A stretch of 64,000 nucleotides of DNA from Mycolicibacterium moriokaense (GTDB lineage Bacteria; Actinomycetota; Actinomycetes; Mycobacteriales; Mycobacteriaceae), in NCBI RefSeq assembly GCF_003347205.1, contig NZ_QQBJ01000009.1, positions 62,001-126,000 on the forward strand. Reading direction: 5' to 3'. The position numbers and the translations under genes were made by a program. Below, piece after piece: positions 8,079-17,175 of the stretch (positions are counted from its first letter, which is position 1; each line of letters starts with the position of its first letter). The notes beneath the pieces were generated by a model. It saw only the letters and a list, made by a program, of their open reading frames with translations. It was not told where the DNA came from and did no database searches.

Positions 8079-8591
8079 TCACTGCACCTGCCGCGGGCAG
8101 GCCTCGACAGGCACTTCCAACGTGATGTCGCCCGCCTGCTTGAAGTGGAACGTGACGTCGGAGGTCATGGCGGGGCGCAGCCCCGGGTCCAGGGCGTCCA
8201 GCCGGACCGCCGGGGCCTGGGTGTCGGCGGCCATCTGCTGGGTGCTGGGCTCGCCGAAGCCGACGCGCGACTTCGGCGGGATGTCGGCGCCGGACACGAT
8301 TTGGGCCTGCTGCGCTGCGCCGGTGGACAAGCCGAGCAGTCGCTCGGTATCAGCGGAGCGGTTGTTGGTCACGGTGAACCGCATCGCCGCGCCGGCATCG
8401 GTCTGTATCGCGCAGTGGCCGGGCACGTAAGCGGGCACGATGAACGCATCCTCGACCGTGGTGTCCTCGGGGGTCGAGCCACTGCCGCGGTTGGTGGACT
8501 CCCCCATCACGAAATGCCCGCATCCTGCGAGCGCGAGCGCCAATCCGGCGGCACCGGCCAGCACCGGCCCGCCTCGTTGAAGCCGTGTCAT
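8079..8591 (-). CDS. putative lipoprotein, LpqE/PCuAC-like
   Basis: A 170-residue exported lipoprotein. The signal peptide ends in a lipobox LAGC near residue 24, so the mature protein would be lipid-anchored outside the membrane. The middle region (DAFIVPAYVPG, RFTVTNNRSADTERLLGLST) resembles the fold of LpqE and PCuAC copper-chaperone-like proteins, but the copper-binding His/Met motif is not clear, so copper handling is a guess. The ATG at 8591 follows a GGGAGG Shine-Dalgarno, which rules out the longer upstream frame. Confidence 0.75.
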   Translation of the reverse strand: MTRLQRGGPVLAGAAGLALALAGCGHFVMGESTNRGSGSTPEDTTVEDAFIVPAYVPGHCAIQTDAGAAMRFTVTNNRSADTERLLGLSTGAAQQAQIVSGADIPPKSRVGFGEPSTQQMAADTQAPAVRLDALDPGLRPAMTSDVTFHFKQAGDITLEVPVEACPRQVQ

Positions 8592-8670
8592 CTGCACCTC
8601 CCTGTCGCGCTGCAGGGTTCCCGGACGAGGCGCCGATATCCGGATCGGCCCAGATTTTCCCCAGTCGATC

Positions 8671-9402
8671 TCAGATGACGCGTGCCGGCCGGCCGAAGCG
8701 CGCCTGCACACCAGGTGAGAACAGTGCCCGCAGCGGGTCGCCGGCGACCTCGACGCCCGCGGCCGCCATCAGCTCGTCGTCGCACTCGACGACCTCGGCC
8801 GACCGCAACGGCCACGGCCGGTGCTCGTTGGGCACCCACCACGTCTGCCCCGCCTTGCGGGTGTGCGCACCCCAGCGCGCCGTCAACCACGTCTCCAGCG
8901 GGGTCGCCTCGACCGGCTCGCCGACCCGCACCGTCAACCGGCTGCGCAGGCCGCGCCGCGGCCACCGGCGTCGGCTGTCGTAGCAGATCCGGTCATCAAA
9001 GCGGGTGATCCGCATCCGAGCCCAGGTGTAGGGGATGCCCATGGCGGTACGCACCGCGGGCACCACCGCCAGCCGCGCGGTTTCCAGCGACCGGAACAGC
9101 ACGCCGTGGCGTCCCGCGTCGTCCACGGAGTACAGCCGGATGTTGGTCTCGTGGAAAGTGCCGACATACGGCAGCGGCACCGCGGTGCCCAGCGAGGTGC
9201 GCCGCATCGTGAAAGGGATCAGGCCCGCATAGGTCAGGCCGTCGAAGATGTCGGGCCTGGTGCCCGGTGGATACAGATGCGCAACGGCCTCCGGGCGCAC
9301 CGGCCAGTGCAGAAACGTCAGGTCGGCCCAGAACTGCTCGAAGGTCACCGGACGCGGCAGCGGCGGTGGGTCGATCGGATAGCCGCCCAACGACGTCACC
9401 AC
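8671..9402 (-). CDS. DUF2071 family protein (YqjF-like)
   Basis: A 243-residue protein matching the DUF2071/YqjF family: FLHWPVRPEAVAHLYP at the N-terminus, GLTYAGLIPF, then GTFHETNIRLYS and GVLFRSLETARL. No biochemical function is established for the family. It starts with GTG, 23 bases from the divergent methyltransferase ATG, so both promoters must be compact or overlapping. No signal peptide or membrane segment is seen. Confidence 0.8.
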   Translation of the reverse strand: MVTSLGGYPIDPPPLPRPVTFEQFWADLTFLHWPVRPEAVAHLYPPGTRPDIFDGLTYAGLIPFTMRRTSLGTAVPLPYVGTFHETNIRLYSVDDAGRHGVLFRSLETARLAVVPAVRTAMGIPYTWARMRITRFDDRICYDSRRRWPRRGLRSRLTVRVGEPVEATPLETWLTARWGAHTRKAGQTWWVPNEHRPWPLRSAEVVECDDELMAAAGVEVAGDPLRALFSPGVQARFGRPARVI

Positions 9403-9425
9403 GCCATCGTGACACGCTTGGCGTC

Positions 9426-10208
9426 ATGTCCTCCCCCACAACCTGGTCGTCCGGCCGCTACGACGCGATCGGCGATCAGATCGCGCCGATCGCGGCGCAG
9501 GTGGTGTCGGCGGTGGGCCGCAGGCTGCCGCTGCGCGGCGCCGCCCTGGTCGACCTGGCCTGCGGCACCGGAAGCGTCGCGCTGGCCGCGGGCGCTGCAG
9601 GCGCACGGGTGACGGCCGTCGACGTCACGCCCGAACTGGTCGCGCTCGGCGCGCAGAAGGCCAAGGCGGCCGGCGTCGCCGTCGAATGGGTGACGGCCGA
9701 TGCCTGCGACACCGGTCTGCCCGGCGGGACGTTCGACGTGGCGGCGTCGAACATGGGCATCATCTTCGTCGAGCCGACCCGCCAGGTCGCCGAGATCGTC
9801 CGGCTGCTGCGGCCGGGCGGCGTGCTCGGGTTCTCCGCGTGGGTGCCCGACCCGAACACCCCGTTCCACCGGCCCGTGGTGGCCGTGCTCGGGCCGCCGC
9901 CCGCGTCGGAGTACGGGCCGGACCAATGGGGCTCCGAGGAGATCATCACCGACCGGCTGGCGCCCGATTTCGACGACATCGCGATCGAAACAGGCCGGCA
10001 CACATGGCGATTGGGAAGCGTCGACGAAGCGATGCGGATGCTGGCGCACGAGTCGCCGATCCATGTGTCGTTGCTCGGCTCGCTCGACGAGGCGACGCGC
10101 GAAAAGCTGCTCGCGGCGTTCGAGGACGCGATGCGCGCCAGCGTCGACGCCGACGGCGTGGTGACGTTCGACTCGCCCTATGTGGTGGTGACGGCGCAGC
10201 GGCTGTGA
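9426..10208 (+). CDS. class I SAM-dependent methyltransferase
   Basis: A 260-residue methyltransferase with a Rossmann-fold SAM site: motif I is VDLACGTGSVAL near residue 45, the acidic residue ending beta-2 is in VTAVDVTPEL, and motif II/III appear as ASNMGIIFVEP and LLRPGGVLGFS. The substrate is unknown; small-molecule methylation is the usual role of this group. It is divergent from the DUF2071 gene and converges with the SRAP gene, 3 bases apart. Confidence 0.85.
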   Translation: MSSPTTWSSGRYDAIGDQIAPIAAQVVSAVGRRLPLRGAALVDLACGTGSVALAAGAAGARVTAVDVTPELVALGAQKAKAAGVAVEWVTADACDTGLPGGTFDVAASNMGIIFVEPTRQVAEIVRLLRPGGVLGFSAWVPDPNTPFHRPVVAVLGPPPASEYGPDQWGSEEIITDRLAPDFDDIAIETGRHTWRLGSVDEAMRMLAHESPIHVSLLGSLDEATREKLLAAFEDAMRASVDADGVVTFDSPYVVVTAQRL

Positions 10209-10211
10209 CGG

Positions 10212-10964
10212 CTACAGCAGCGTCGCCTGCTCCGGCTCGGGCTCGGCCGGTTCGATCAGCTCGGGCCCGTTGTTGCGGATGCTGTTGACCAGCCGCGACA
10301 CCTCCCGGATGCCGATCCGGTCCAGGTCGCCGTGGCCGCGCAGCAGCCCCTCGTCGATGGCGGCGTCGGGGTCCAGCCAGCGGTCCCAGTCAGCGGCGCT
10401 GATGCTCAGCGGCATGCGGTCGTGGACGTCGGCCAGCGGCCCGGCCGAGTCGGTGGTGATGATCGTGGCGCTCAGCAACGGCGCGCTGTCCTTGGCCGCG
10501 CCCTTTGGCCGCCACGTCGACCACAGGCCGGCCATCATCAGAGGTTCGCCGTCGAGGCCGTACATGTAGAAGGGCGTCTTGGCGCCCTTCTCGCCGCGCC
10601 ACTCATACCAGCCGTCCATCGGCACCAGACAGCGCTTGTTCTTGGCCGAGTTGCGGAATGCGGGCGAGGTGGTGACCTTCTCGGCGCGGGCGTTGATCAA
10701 CAGCGGGCCCTTGGTGTCCGGCACCCCGTCGGCGGCCTCCTTGGCCCACGGCGGCACCAGGCCCCAGCGCATCAGCCGCACCCGGCGCGTCGACTCGTCG
10801 TCGGGCTCGCTGTGGCGCTTGACGACGGTGCTGATGGCCGTGGTCGGCGCGACGTTGTAGTTCGGACCGGCCGCGTCCTTCTTCGCCGACGTGGCTTCGT
10901 CGATCGCCTGGATCTTCTCGGCGAGCAGCGCCGGATCGGTGGTTACCGCGAATCGCCCACACAT
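10212..10964 (-). CDS. SRAP/HMCES-type abasic-site shield protein (Rv3226c type)
   Basis: A 250-residue SOS response-associated peptidase (YedK/HMCES). The family crosslinks its Cys2 to abasic sites in single-stranded DNA. Here the ATG at 10964 gives the required MCGRFAV start. The other conserved residues are also visible: NVAPT, the Glu in GWYEW, and His in HDRMP. The frame continues upstream, but only this start places Cys at position 2. It is divergent from aroA (45 bases). Confidence 0.93.
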   Translation of the reverse strand: MCGRFAVTTDPALLAEKIQAIDEATSAKKDAAGPNYNVAPTTAISTVVKRHSEPDDESTRRVRLMRWGLVPPWAKEAADGVPDTKGPLLINARAEKVTTSPAFRNSAKNKRCLVPMDGWYEWRGEKGAKTPFYMYGLDGEPLMMAGLWSTWRPKGAAKDSAPLLSATIITTDSAGPLADVHDRMPLSISAADWDRWLDPDAAIDEGLLRGHGDLDRIGIREVSRLVNSIRNNGPELIEPAEPEPEQATLL

Positions 10965-11009
10965 ACAGCCCATGGTGGCAGAAAGCGGCGACAAGGCAGG
11001 ATAGGAGCC

Positions 11010-12314
11010 GTGACGGCACGCGCTCGCGACGAGCACGAGGGCACCTGGCAGGCACCGACGGCGTCAAGCCCGGTGCACGCGACGGTGACGGTGCCGGGTT
11101 CGAAGTCGCAGACCAACCGCGCGCTGGTGCTGGCGGCCCTGGCCACCGCGCAGGGCGTCTCCACCGTCAGCGGCGCACTGCGCAGCCGCGACACCGACCT
11201 GATGATCGGGGCGTTGCGCACCCTTGCCGTCACCGTCGACGGCGACGACACCGAGCTGACCGTGGGCGGACGCATCGACCCGCCCGCGGGTGCGACGGTG
11301 GACTGCGGGCTCGCGGGCACCGTGCTGCGGTTCGTCCCGCCGGTCGCCGCGCTGTCCACCGAGACCGTGGTGTTCGACGGCGACGAACAGGCGCGCTCCC
11401 GGCCCATCGCACCCTTGCTGAACGCGCTGCGCGGGCTCGGCGTCGACATCGACGGCGACGGACTGCCGTTCTCGGTGCGCGGCAGCGGAAGGGTGCTGGG
11501 CGGCACCGTGGAAATCGACGCGTCGGCGTCGTCGCAGTTCGTCTCGGGGCTGCTGCTGTCGGGGGCGTCGTTCACCGAGGGGTTGACCGTCGTGCACACC
11601 GGCGAGTCGGTGCCATCGGCACCGCACGTGGCGATGACGGTGGCGATGCTGCGCGACGCCGGGGTCGACATCGACGACGTGCAGGCCAACCGCTGGCGGG
11701 TGTCGCCCGGCCCGATCTCGGCGAGGCACTGGGTGATCGAGCCGGACCTGTCGAATTCCGTGCCGTTTCTGGCCGCGGCGGTGGTCAGCGGCGGGATCGT
11801 GCGGATCGCCGGGTGGCCGTCGACCAGCACCCAGCCCGCCGATGCCATCCTGTCGATCCTCGAGAAGCTGGGTTCGATTGTGCGGCACAGCAGTTCGTAT
11901 CTCGAGGTGCAGGGGTTCCGTGGCTATGGCGGCGTGGACGTCGATTTGCACGACGTCGGCGAACTGGCGCCCGCGGTGGCGGCGATGGCCGCGCTGGCCG
12001 CCCCCGGTTCGGTGTCGCGGCTGACGGGCATCGCGCATCTGCGCGGCCACGAAACCGACCGGCTCGCCGCGCTGAGCGCCGAGATCAACGGCTTGGGCGG
12101 ACGCTGCGAGGAGATACCCGACGGCCTGGTCATCACCGCCGAACCGCTGCACGGCGGCCGGTGGCGGTCCTACGCCGATCACCGGATGGCGACCGCGGGC
12201 GCAATCGTCGGGCTGCGGGTACCCGGCGTGGCGGTGGAGGACATCGCCACCACGGCCAAGACGCTGCCGGACTTCCCCGCGATGTGGGCAGGCATGCTGG
12301 CCGGACAGACTTGA
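11010..12314 (+). CDS. aroA: AroA, EPSP synthase
   Basis: A 434-residue 3-phosphoshikimate 1-carboxyvinyltransferase, the shikimate-pathway step that joins PEP to shikimate-3-phosphate. Substrate-binding motifs are [12 protein letters not shown] near residue 25, GLAGTVLRF near 95, and [12 protein letters not shown] and [11 protein letters not shown] in the second domain. Length is close to M. tuberculosis AroA (450). The GTG start at 11010 precedes the first conserved block by a short tail. The stop overlaps the next gene: TTGA is both the rsgA TTG start and the aroA TGA. Confidence 0.95.
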   Translation: MTARARDEHEGTWQAPTASSPVHATVTVPGSKSQTNRALVLAALATAQGVSTVSGALRSRDTDLMIGALRTLAVTVDGDDTELTVGGRIDPPAGATVDCGLAGTVLRFVPPVAALSTETVVFDGDEQARSRPIAPLLNALRGLGVDIDGDGLPFSVRGSGRVLGGTVEIDASASSQFVSGLLLSGASFTEGLTVVHTGESVPSAPHVAMTVAMLRDAGVDIDDVQANRWRVSPGPISARHWVIEPDLSNSVPFLAAAVVSGGIVRIAGWPSTSTQPADAILSILEKLGSIVRHSSSYLEVQGFRGYGGVDVDLHDVGELAPAVAAMAALAAPGSVSRLTGIAHLRGHETDRLAALSAEINGLGGRCEEIPDGLVITAEPLHGGRWRSYADHRMATAGAIVGLRVPGVAVEDIATTAKTLPDFPAMWAGMLAGQT

Positions 12315-13303
12315 GCACTCGCGACTACGACGAGTCCGACGTCCGCATCCGGCCGGGTCGGGGTTCGCGGCCGCGGACCAAGACCCGGCCCGAGCACGCC
12401 GACGCCCAGGAAGCCATGGTGGTGACCGTCGACCGTGGGCGGTGGGGCTGTGTGCTGGACCGCGACCCGAATCGCCGCGTGACGGCCATGCGGGCCCGCG
12501 AACTCGGCCGCACCCCGATCGTCGTCGGCGACGACGTCGACCTGGTCGGCGACCTGTCCGGACGGGTCGACACGCTGGCCCGCATCGTGCGGCGCGGGGA
12601 GCGGCGAACCGTGTTGCGGCGCACCGCCGACGACACCGATCCGACCGAGCGCGTCGTCGTCGCCAACGCCGACCAACTGCTGATCGTGGTCGCGCTGGCC
12701 GACCCCCCGCCGCGCACCGGGTTGGTGGAGCGGGCGCTGATCGCGGCGTATGCCGGCGGACTGACCCCGATCCTGTGCCTGACGAAGACCGACCTCGCGC
12801 CCGCCGAGCCGTTCGCGGCCCAGTTCGCCGACCTCGATCTGGCGATCGCGACCGCGGGCCGCGACGATCCGCTCGACGTGGTGGCGCCGCTGCTCACCGA
12901 CAAGGTGACGGTGCTGCTCGGGCACTCGGGCGTCGGGAAGTCGACGTTGGTCAATCGTCTTGTGCCCGAGGCTGACCGCGCGATCGGAGACGTGTCGTCA
13001 GTCGGCAAGGGGCGGCACACGTCCACGCAGTCGGTGGCGCTTCCCCTTGCGGGCTCCGTGGCGGGCTCCGGCTGGGTGATCGATACCCCGGGAATCCGGT
13101 CGTTCGGGTTGGCGCACATCGAGCCGGACGACGTGCTGCTGGCCTTCTCCGATTTGGCAGAGGCGATCGCGGACTGCCCCCGCGGCTGCGGGCACCTTGG
13201 CCCCCCCGCGGACCCGGAGTGTGCGCTGGACACGCTGACCGGGTCGGCGGCCACCCGCGTCGCCGCGGCGAGGCGGCTGCTGGTGGCACTGCACGACGGC
13301 TAA
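12311..13303 (+). CDS. rsgA: RsgA, ribosome small-subunit-dependent GTPase
   Basis: A 330-residue circularly permuted GTPase that aids late 30S assembly. An OB-fold comes first, then the permuted G motifs: G4 TKTD near residue 158, G1 GHSGVGKST near 205, G3 DTPG near 258. A C-terminal zinc-knuckle follows, with CPRGCGH and a later Cys. Length equals Rv3228 (330). The start is TTG at 12311, inside the aroA stop (TTGA), so translation is coupled. After it come a palindromic repeat and a strong terminator. Confidence 0.95.
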   Translation: MSTRDYDESDVRIRPGRGSRPRTKTRPEHADAQEAMVVTVDRGRWGCVLDRDPNRRVTAMRARELGRTPIVVGDDVDLVGDLSGRVDTLARIVRRGERRTVLRRTADDTDPTERVVVANADQLLIVVALADPPPRTGLVERALIAAYAGGLTPILCLTKTDLAPAEPFAAQFADLDLAIATAGRDDPLDVVAPLLTDKVTVLLGHSGVGKSTLVNRLVPEADRAIGDVSSVGKGRHTSTQSVALPLAGSVAGSGWVIDTPGIRSFGLAHIEPDDVLLAFSDLAEAIADCPRGCGHLGPPADPECALDTLTGSAATRVAAARRLLVALHDG

Positions 13304-13310
13304 CACCCCA

Positions 13311-13368
13311 TCGAGTCTGCAGACAGATCGCGATTTCGCCCGATTCGGCGATCTCCCCGCAGAATCGA
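13311..13368. repeat. dispersed palindromic element, copy 1
   Basis: The left arm (13311-13331, TCGAGTCTGCAGACAGATCG plus C) and the right arm (13348-13368, GCGATCTCCCCGCAGAATCG plus A) are inverted repeats matching at 15 of 21 positions, with a 16-bp spacer. The left arm and spacer geometry recur at the very end of the window (63952 on). Both copies follow the 3' end of a plus-strand gene. Confidence 0.75.
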
Positions 13369-13374
13369 CGCATA

Positions 13375-13404
13375 AAAGGCCCTCCCCGCTCGGGGAGGGC
13401 CTTT
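13375..13404. terminator. strong bidirectional terminator after rsgA
   Basis: AAAGGCCCTCCCC, loop GCTC, GGGGAGGGCCTTT: a perfect 13-bp stem flanked by A and T runs. It lies between rsgA and the convergent small secreted-protein gene, so it can stop both transcripts. Confidence 0.9.
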
Positions 13405-13414
13405 GGCGGTCGGG

Positions 13415-13645
13415 CTAGCGGCCGTTCTGCAGGCCGTGCACCTTCCAGACGCCGTGGTGGTTGTGCCAGCCCGGCTTCTGGCTGGGAGCGGGGTGGGCCT
13501 TGACGCTCGGGGCGGAGTAGCCGGAGTCGGGGCCGGCCGTGGTCGCGGCGCCGGCGATTCCGGCCAGGCCGACGGCGGCGCCGCCGATGAGGCTGCCGCC
13601 GACGGTCAGCAGCACCAGGTAGCGAGCGAAGACGTTCTTGATCAT
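13415..13645 (-). CDS. small secreted protein, function unknown
   Basis: A 76-residue protein. Residues 1-35 form a signal peptide with a hydrophobic core (RYLVLLTVGGSLIGGAAVGLAG) and an alanine-rich cleavage region. The mature part is about 40 residues and ends in a His/Trp-rich tail (GWHNHHGVWKVHG). No domain is recognised. The ATG at 13645 follows an AGGAGAAAT Shine-Dalgarno. It belongs to a patch that interrupts the rsgA-desA3 neighbourhood known in M. tuberculosis. The 216 bp upstream (13646-13861) hold only promoters, with no other gene visible. Confidence 0.8.
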   Translation of the reverse strand: MIKNVFARYLVLLTVGGSLIGGAAVGLAGIAGAATTAGPDSGYSAPSVKAHPAPSQKPGWHNHHGVWKVHGLQNGR

Positions 13646-13861
13646 TTTTGATTTCTCCTGTGTCAGTTGGCTTTTCGTTTGCCTGCCGGGGTGTTCCGGC
13701 GATGACTCAAGACTGCCGCAGCGCCACGTGGTTGTATGTCGGGTGATCGGGCGGTGAAGGGGATGAACCCGTTGTCCCCCAATCGGAGGACATAAATCAC
13801 GCCGAGGCCGTGTTTGACGACATCGAGTACGGGGCAGGCTGGACCGCAAGGAGGAGCAACA

Positions 13862-14710
13862 GTGAACGACGTACCCACCATCGAACTCAACGACGGAACC
13901 GCAATCCCCCAGCTGGGGTTCGGCGTCTTCCAGATCGACCCCGGCGAGACCGCGGACGCGGTCAAGCGCGCACTCGACATCGGCTACCGCCACATCGACA
14001 CCGCCGAGATGTATCAGAACGAGGCGGGTGTCGGGCAGGGCATCCGCGACGCCGGCCTCGACCGGGCCGACGTGTACATCACCAGCAAGCTCAACAACGG
14101 CTTCCACAAGCCCGACGAGGCCAGGCGCGCCTTCGACGCCACGCTGTCGGCGCTGGGGTCCGACTACGTTGACCTGTTCCTGATCCACTGGCCGCTGCCG
14201 ACGCTCTACGACGGGGACTTCGTGTCGACCTGGCAGACGCTCGAGGAGTTCAAGAAGGACGGGCGCGCCCGCAGCATCGGCGTCTCCAACTTCCAGGTCG
14301 CCCACCTCGAGCGGCTGGCGAGCGAGACCGAAACCGTGCCCGCCGTGAACCAGATCGAGGCGCACCCCTACTTCACCAACGACGAGGTGCGTGCCTACGG
14401 CCAGAAGCACGGCATCGCCACCGAGGCGTGGTCGCCGATCGCGCAGGGCGCGGTGCTCGATGATCAGGTGGTCGACGGCATCGCCAAGGCCACGGGTAAG
14501 TCACCCGCACAGGTCGTGTTGCGGTGGCACATCCAGCGTGGTGACATTGTGTTCCCGAAGTCGGTCACCACGCAGCGGATCAAGGACAACTTCGAGATCT
14601 TCGATTTCGAACTGAGCCCCGATGACGCCGACGCGCTGACCGAACTGAACAAGGGCGAAAACGGCCGAAGGGGCCCCAACCCAGACACCTTCGACTACAT
14701 TCCCAGCTGA
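13862..14710 (+). CDS. aldo/keto reductase
   Basis: A 282-residue AKR with the (beta/alpha)8 fold. The catalytic tetrad is visible: Asp and Tyr in the HIDTAEMYQNE block, Lys in TSKLNN, His in LIHWP. NADPH-binding residues lie in the late KSVTTQRIKDN. Close mycobacterial relatives reduce aldehydes such as methylglyoxal; the substrate here is not known. The GTG at 13862 follows a strong AAGGAGGAG Shine-Dalgarno; the longer upstream frame is rejected on that basis. Confidence 0.9.
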   Translation: MNDVPTIELNDGTAIPQLGFGVFQIDPGETADAVKRALDIGYRHIDTAEMYQNEAGVGQGIRDAGLDRADVYITSKLNNGFHKPDEARRAFDATLSALGSDYVDLFLIHWPLPTLYDGDFVSTWQTLEEFKKDGRARSIGVSNFQVAHLERLASETETVPAVNQIEAHPYFTNDEVRAYGQKHGIATEAWSPIAQGAVLDDQVVDGIAKATGKSPAQVVLRWHIQRGDIVFPKSVTTQRIKDNFEIFDFELSPDDADALTELNKGENGRRGPNPDTFDYIPS

Positions 14711-14836
14711 CACACAGGTCACTTTGGACTAACCAGTCTCATTCATGCAGATAGTCGCATTGACGTGTGGCGACTTTGGACGATATAGTTCAGTTCGTAT
14801 ATCCCCACCGTTTCGCGCTACGAACAGGACTGCATT

Positions 14837-15103
14837 ATGAAGACAGGTTGGACGACGCGTCGGGTCGCAGCCTCACTCGGTATCGCCGCCTTCATCTCGA
14901 TGGGTGTGTTGACCGCGTGCGGTGGCGGCGGAGAAAAGGCGCCGGAAACCTCAACGACCACAACGACAACCACGACCGAGTCGGCCACCCCGACGGAGAA
15001 GGCACCCCGCCTTGATCCCAACGGGCCGAACCCGTTCTCCCCGTCGGTCGTTGCGCCCGCAGCACCCACGGCAGTCCCGGGCAACAAGGAGAACTCGGGC
15101 TAG
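14837..15103 (+). CDS. small lipoprotein with Thr-rich linker
   Basis: An 88-residue lipoprotein. A basic N-region (MKTGWTTRRVA), a hydrophobic core and the lipobox LTAC near residue 28 are clear. The mature protein is a run of Gly, a Thr-rich linker and a Pro-rich tail, with no folded domain recognised. It may be a surface spacer or a fragmentary lipoprotein. An AGGAC Shine-Dalgarno-like sequence precedes the ATG, and TATAGT about 50 bases upstream could be the -10. Confidence 0.75.
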   Translation: MKTGWTTRRVAASLGIAAFISMGVLTACGGGGEKAPETSTTTTTTTTESATPTEKAPRLDPNGPNPFSPSVVAPAAPTAVPGNKENSG

Positions 15104-15129
15104 TCGCCGCCCAACACAATGCTCAACCG

Positions 15130-15162
15130 CTGAGCGGGTCAGTCAACGACTGGCCCGCTCAG
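15130..15162. terminator. bidirectional stem-loop between lipoprotein and TetR genes
   Basis: CTGAGCGGGTCAGT, loop CAACG, ACTGGCCCGCTCAG: a 14-bp stem with one wobble, placed between two convergent genes and overlapping the last codons of the TetR gene. Confidence 0.75.
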
Positions 15163-15805
15163 TGCTTTCCGGGGCGAACGACATGATGTGGGCGATAGCG
15201 GAATTGAGCGACGTCTGCATCAGTCGCGGGTCGCGGGCGGTCTGGGAGAGCAGGTAGCCGCCCTCCACCGCCGCCAGCAGGCCTGTCGCAAGTGCGTCGG
15301 CGTCGATGTCGTCCCGCAGCACGCCGTTGTCGCGCATGCGGCCGATGGCGGCCGCCAGGATCGCCCGCCATTGGGCGAAGTGCTCAGCCAGCGACGCCCT
15401 CGCCTTGTCGTCGGTGTCGGACAACTCCGCCGCCAGCGACCCCAGTTCGCAGCCCCACAGTCCGCTGCGCAATACACACCTCTGGACCATCGCGTCCCGC
15501 CACTGGTGCAGGCCGCGCAGGGAATCCACCTTCTCCAGCCGCAGCCGCTGCCAGGACAGAATCTCGTCGGCGCGCAGCGTGATGACCTCGTAGACCAACT
15601 CGGCCTTGTCGCTGAAGTGCTGGTAGAACTGCGACTTGCTGGTCGCGCTCGCGGCGAGCACCTCGTCGATGGTGGTGGTCGCGACCCCCTGCGCATGCAT
15701 CAACTCCGCAGCCGCAAGCACGATCCGGTTGCGGGTCGCGGCTCCGCGGGAGGTCAGCCTGGATCTGCCGATCCGGGCCGTCCCGCGCCCATCTTGCGGC
15801 GACAC
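15143..15805 (-). CDS. TetR-family regulator next to desA3
   Basis: A 220-residue TetR-family repressor. The helix-turn-helix lies at about residues 25-70 (TRNRIVLAAAELMHAQG, then TTIDEVLAASATSKSQFYQHF). The C-terminal ligand domain ends EGGYLLSQTARD. It lies 30 bases downstream of desA3 on the same strand and may be cotranscribed with it, but a TACAGT -10 ending 6 bases before its GTG also gives it a leaderless promoter. The matching palindromes before desA3 and before the reductase gene make it the best local candidate to control them. Ligand unknown; acyl-CoA is a reasonable guess from similar regulators. Confidence 0.88.
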   Translation of the reverse strand: MSPQDGRGTARIGRSRLTSRGAATRNRIVLAAAELMHAQGVATTTIDEVLAASATSKSQFYQHFSDKAELVYEVITLRADEILSWQRLRLEKVDSLRGLHQWRDAMVQRCVLRSGLWGCELGSLAAELSDTDDKARASLAEHFAQWRAILAAAIGRMRDNGVLRDDIDADALATGLLAAVEGGYLLSQTARDPRLMQTSLNSAIAHIMSFAPESTERASR

Positions 15806-15835
15806 CCTCTAACTGTAACGCGCTAGTCCAGTTTT

Positions 15836-17080
15836 CTAGGCGGCCCGGGGCGTTTGCCTTGCCGTCCGGTTCTCGCGACGGCGCCTGCGCACGGCGGCGA
15901 TGGCCGACTTCAGCCCTCGACGGGGAGCGGGTTCCAGGCCGTCGAACATCCTCTCGCTGCGCGTCTCGGGCGCGTCGTCGGCGGTGTCGTGCAGGTAGCG
16001 GTCCGGCAGCGACAGCTTCGCGATGGTGCGCCATGTCTTGCCGTACTGCACCAGGAACGAGCCCGTGGTGTAGGGCAGGTCGTACTTGTCGCAGAGTTCC
16101 TGGACCCGGAACGAGATCTCGTAGAGCCGATTGCTCGGCAGGTCCGGATACAGGTGATGCTCGATCTGGTGGCACAGGTTGCCGCTCATGAATCGCAGTA
16201 CCGGCCCGTTGCGGAAGTTGGCGCTACCGAGCATCTGCCGCAGGTACCACTCGCCCTTGGTCTCGCCCACCATGTCGGTCTTGGTGAATTTCTCTGCGCC
16301 GTCGGGGAAGTGGCCGCAGAAGATGACCGCGTTGGCCCAGACGTTGCGGATCACGTTGGCCAACGCGTTGGCCTTCAGCGTGGACTTGAAGGAGGCACCG
16401 GGCGACAGCGACGTCAGCGCGGGATAGGCCACGTAGTCCTTGGCCACCTGATGGCCGGCCTTCACGCCGAATTCGCGTATCCGCACCATCGTCGCATTGC
16501 GGTCGTCGCGGCCCTTGAAGATCTTGCCGAGCTCCAGGTGCTGCAAACCCACACCCCACTCGAAAAGCGTTGCGAGCATGGTGTTGTAGAAGATGTTGAA
16601 GACGTTGTTGGGCTTCCAGCGCTGGTCGCGCGTGACCCGCAGCAGGCCGTAGCCCACGTCGTCGTCCATGCCGAGGATGTTGGTGTACTTGTGGTGCATG
16701 AAGTTGTGGGTGAACCGCCAGTGCTTGGACGCCCCGCTCATGTCCCACTCCCATGACGACGAGTGGATCTCGGGATCGTTCATCCAGTCCCACTGGCCGT
16801 GCATGACGTTGTGGCCGATCTCCATGTTCTCGATGATCTTGGAGACGCCCAGCGTTATCGTCCCCGCCCACCACGCCGAGCGCTTCGAGCCTGCGGTCAA
16901 CATGAGCCGGCCGGCGATTTCCAGCGCGCGTTGGGCCGCGATGGTGCGGCGGATGTAGCGGGCGTCGCGCCCACCCAGTGAGTCCTCGATATCCTGGCGG
17001 ATGGCGTCCAGTTCGACGGCGAGATGCTCGATGTCGGCGTCGGTCAGATGCGCGAACTCCGGAACGTCGGTGATGGCCAT
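15836..17080 (-). CDS. desA3: DesA3, membrane stearoyl-CoA delta-9 desaturase
   Basis: A 414-residue integral-membrane di-iron desaturase that makes oleate from stearoyl-CoA. Three histidine boxes are seen: GHNVMHG, HNFMHHKYTN and the late CHQIEHHLYPD. Two hydrophobic stretches separate them. M. tuberculosis DesA3 (Rv3229c) is known to need the Rv3230c reductase as electron donor, and that gene lies immediately upstream here. A perfect 10-bp-arm palindrome sits about 33-56 bases before the ATG. Confidence 0.95.
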   Translation of the reverse strand: MAITDVPEFAHLTDADIEHLAVELDAIRQDIEDSLGGRDARYIRRTIAAQRALEIAGRLMLTAGSKRSAWWAGTITLGVSKIIENMEIGHNVMHGQWDWMNDPEIHSSSWEWDMSGASKHWRFTHNFMHHKYTNILGMDDDVGYGLLRVTRDQRWKPNNVFNIFYNTMLATLFEWGVGLQHLELGKIFKGRDDRNATMVRIREFGVKAGHQVAKDYVAYPALTSLSPGASFKSTLKANALANVIRNVWANAVIFCGHFPDGAEKFTKTDMVGETKGEWYLRQMLGSANFRNGPVLRFMSGNLCHQIEHHLYPDLPSNRLYEISFRVQELCDKYDLPYTTGSFLVQYGKTWRTIAKLSLPDRYLHDTADDAPETRSERMFDGLEPAPRRGLKSAIAAVRRRRRENRTARQTPRAA

Positions 17081-17100
17081 CGTCTGCCTCCTTCCTTTGT

Positions 17101-17136
17101 ACCTACGCTACCGTAACCTACGCACTCGTAGGTTAC
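17101..17136 (-). promoter_or_regulatory. desA3 operator
   Basis: Two signals overlap here. GTAACCTACG-CACT-CGTAGGTTAC (17113-17136) is a perfect inverted repeat with 10-bp arms. Also, 17101-17122 (ACCTACGCTACCGTAACCTA plus CG) matches 20 of 22 bases with 18343-18364 before the reductase gene. This is the shape of a TetR-family operator; the neighbouring TetR is the likely binder. Confidence 0.7.
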
Positions 17137-17175
17137 TAGCCAGTAAACCTTCGGTGTCCATGGTCCTCGCGTGCG

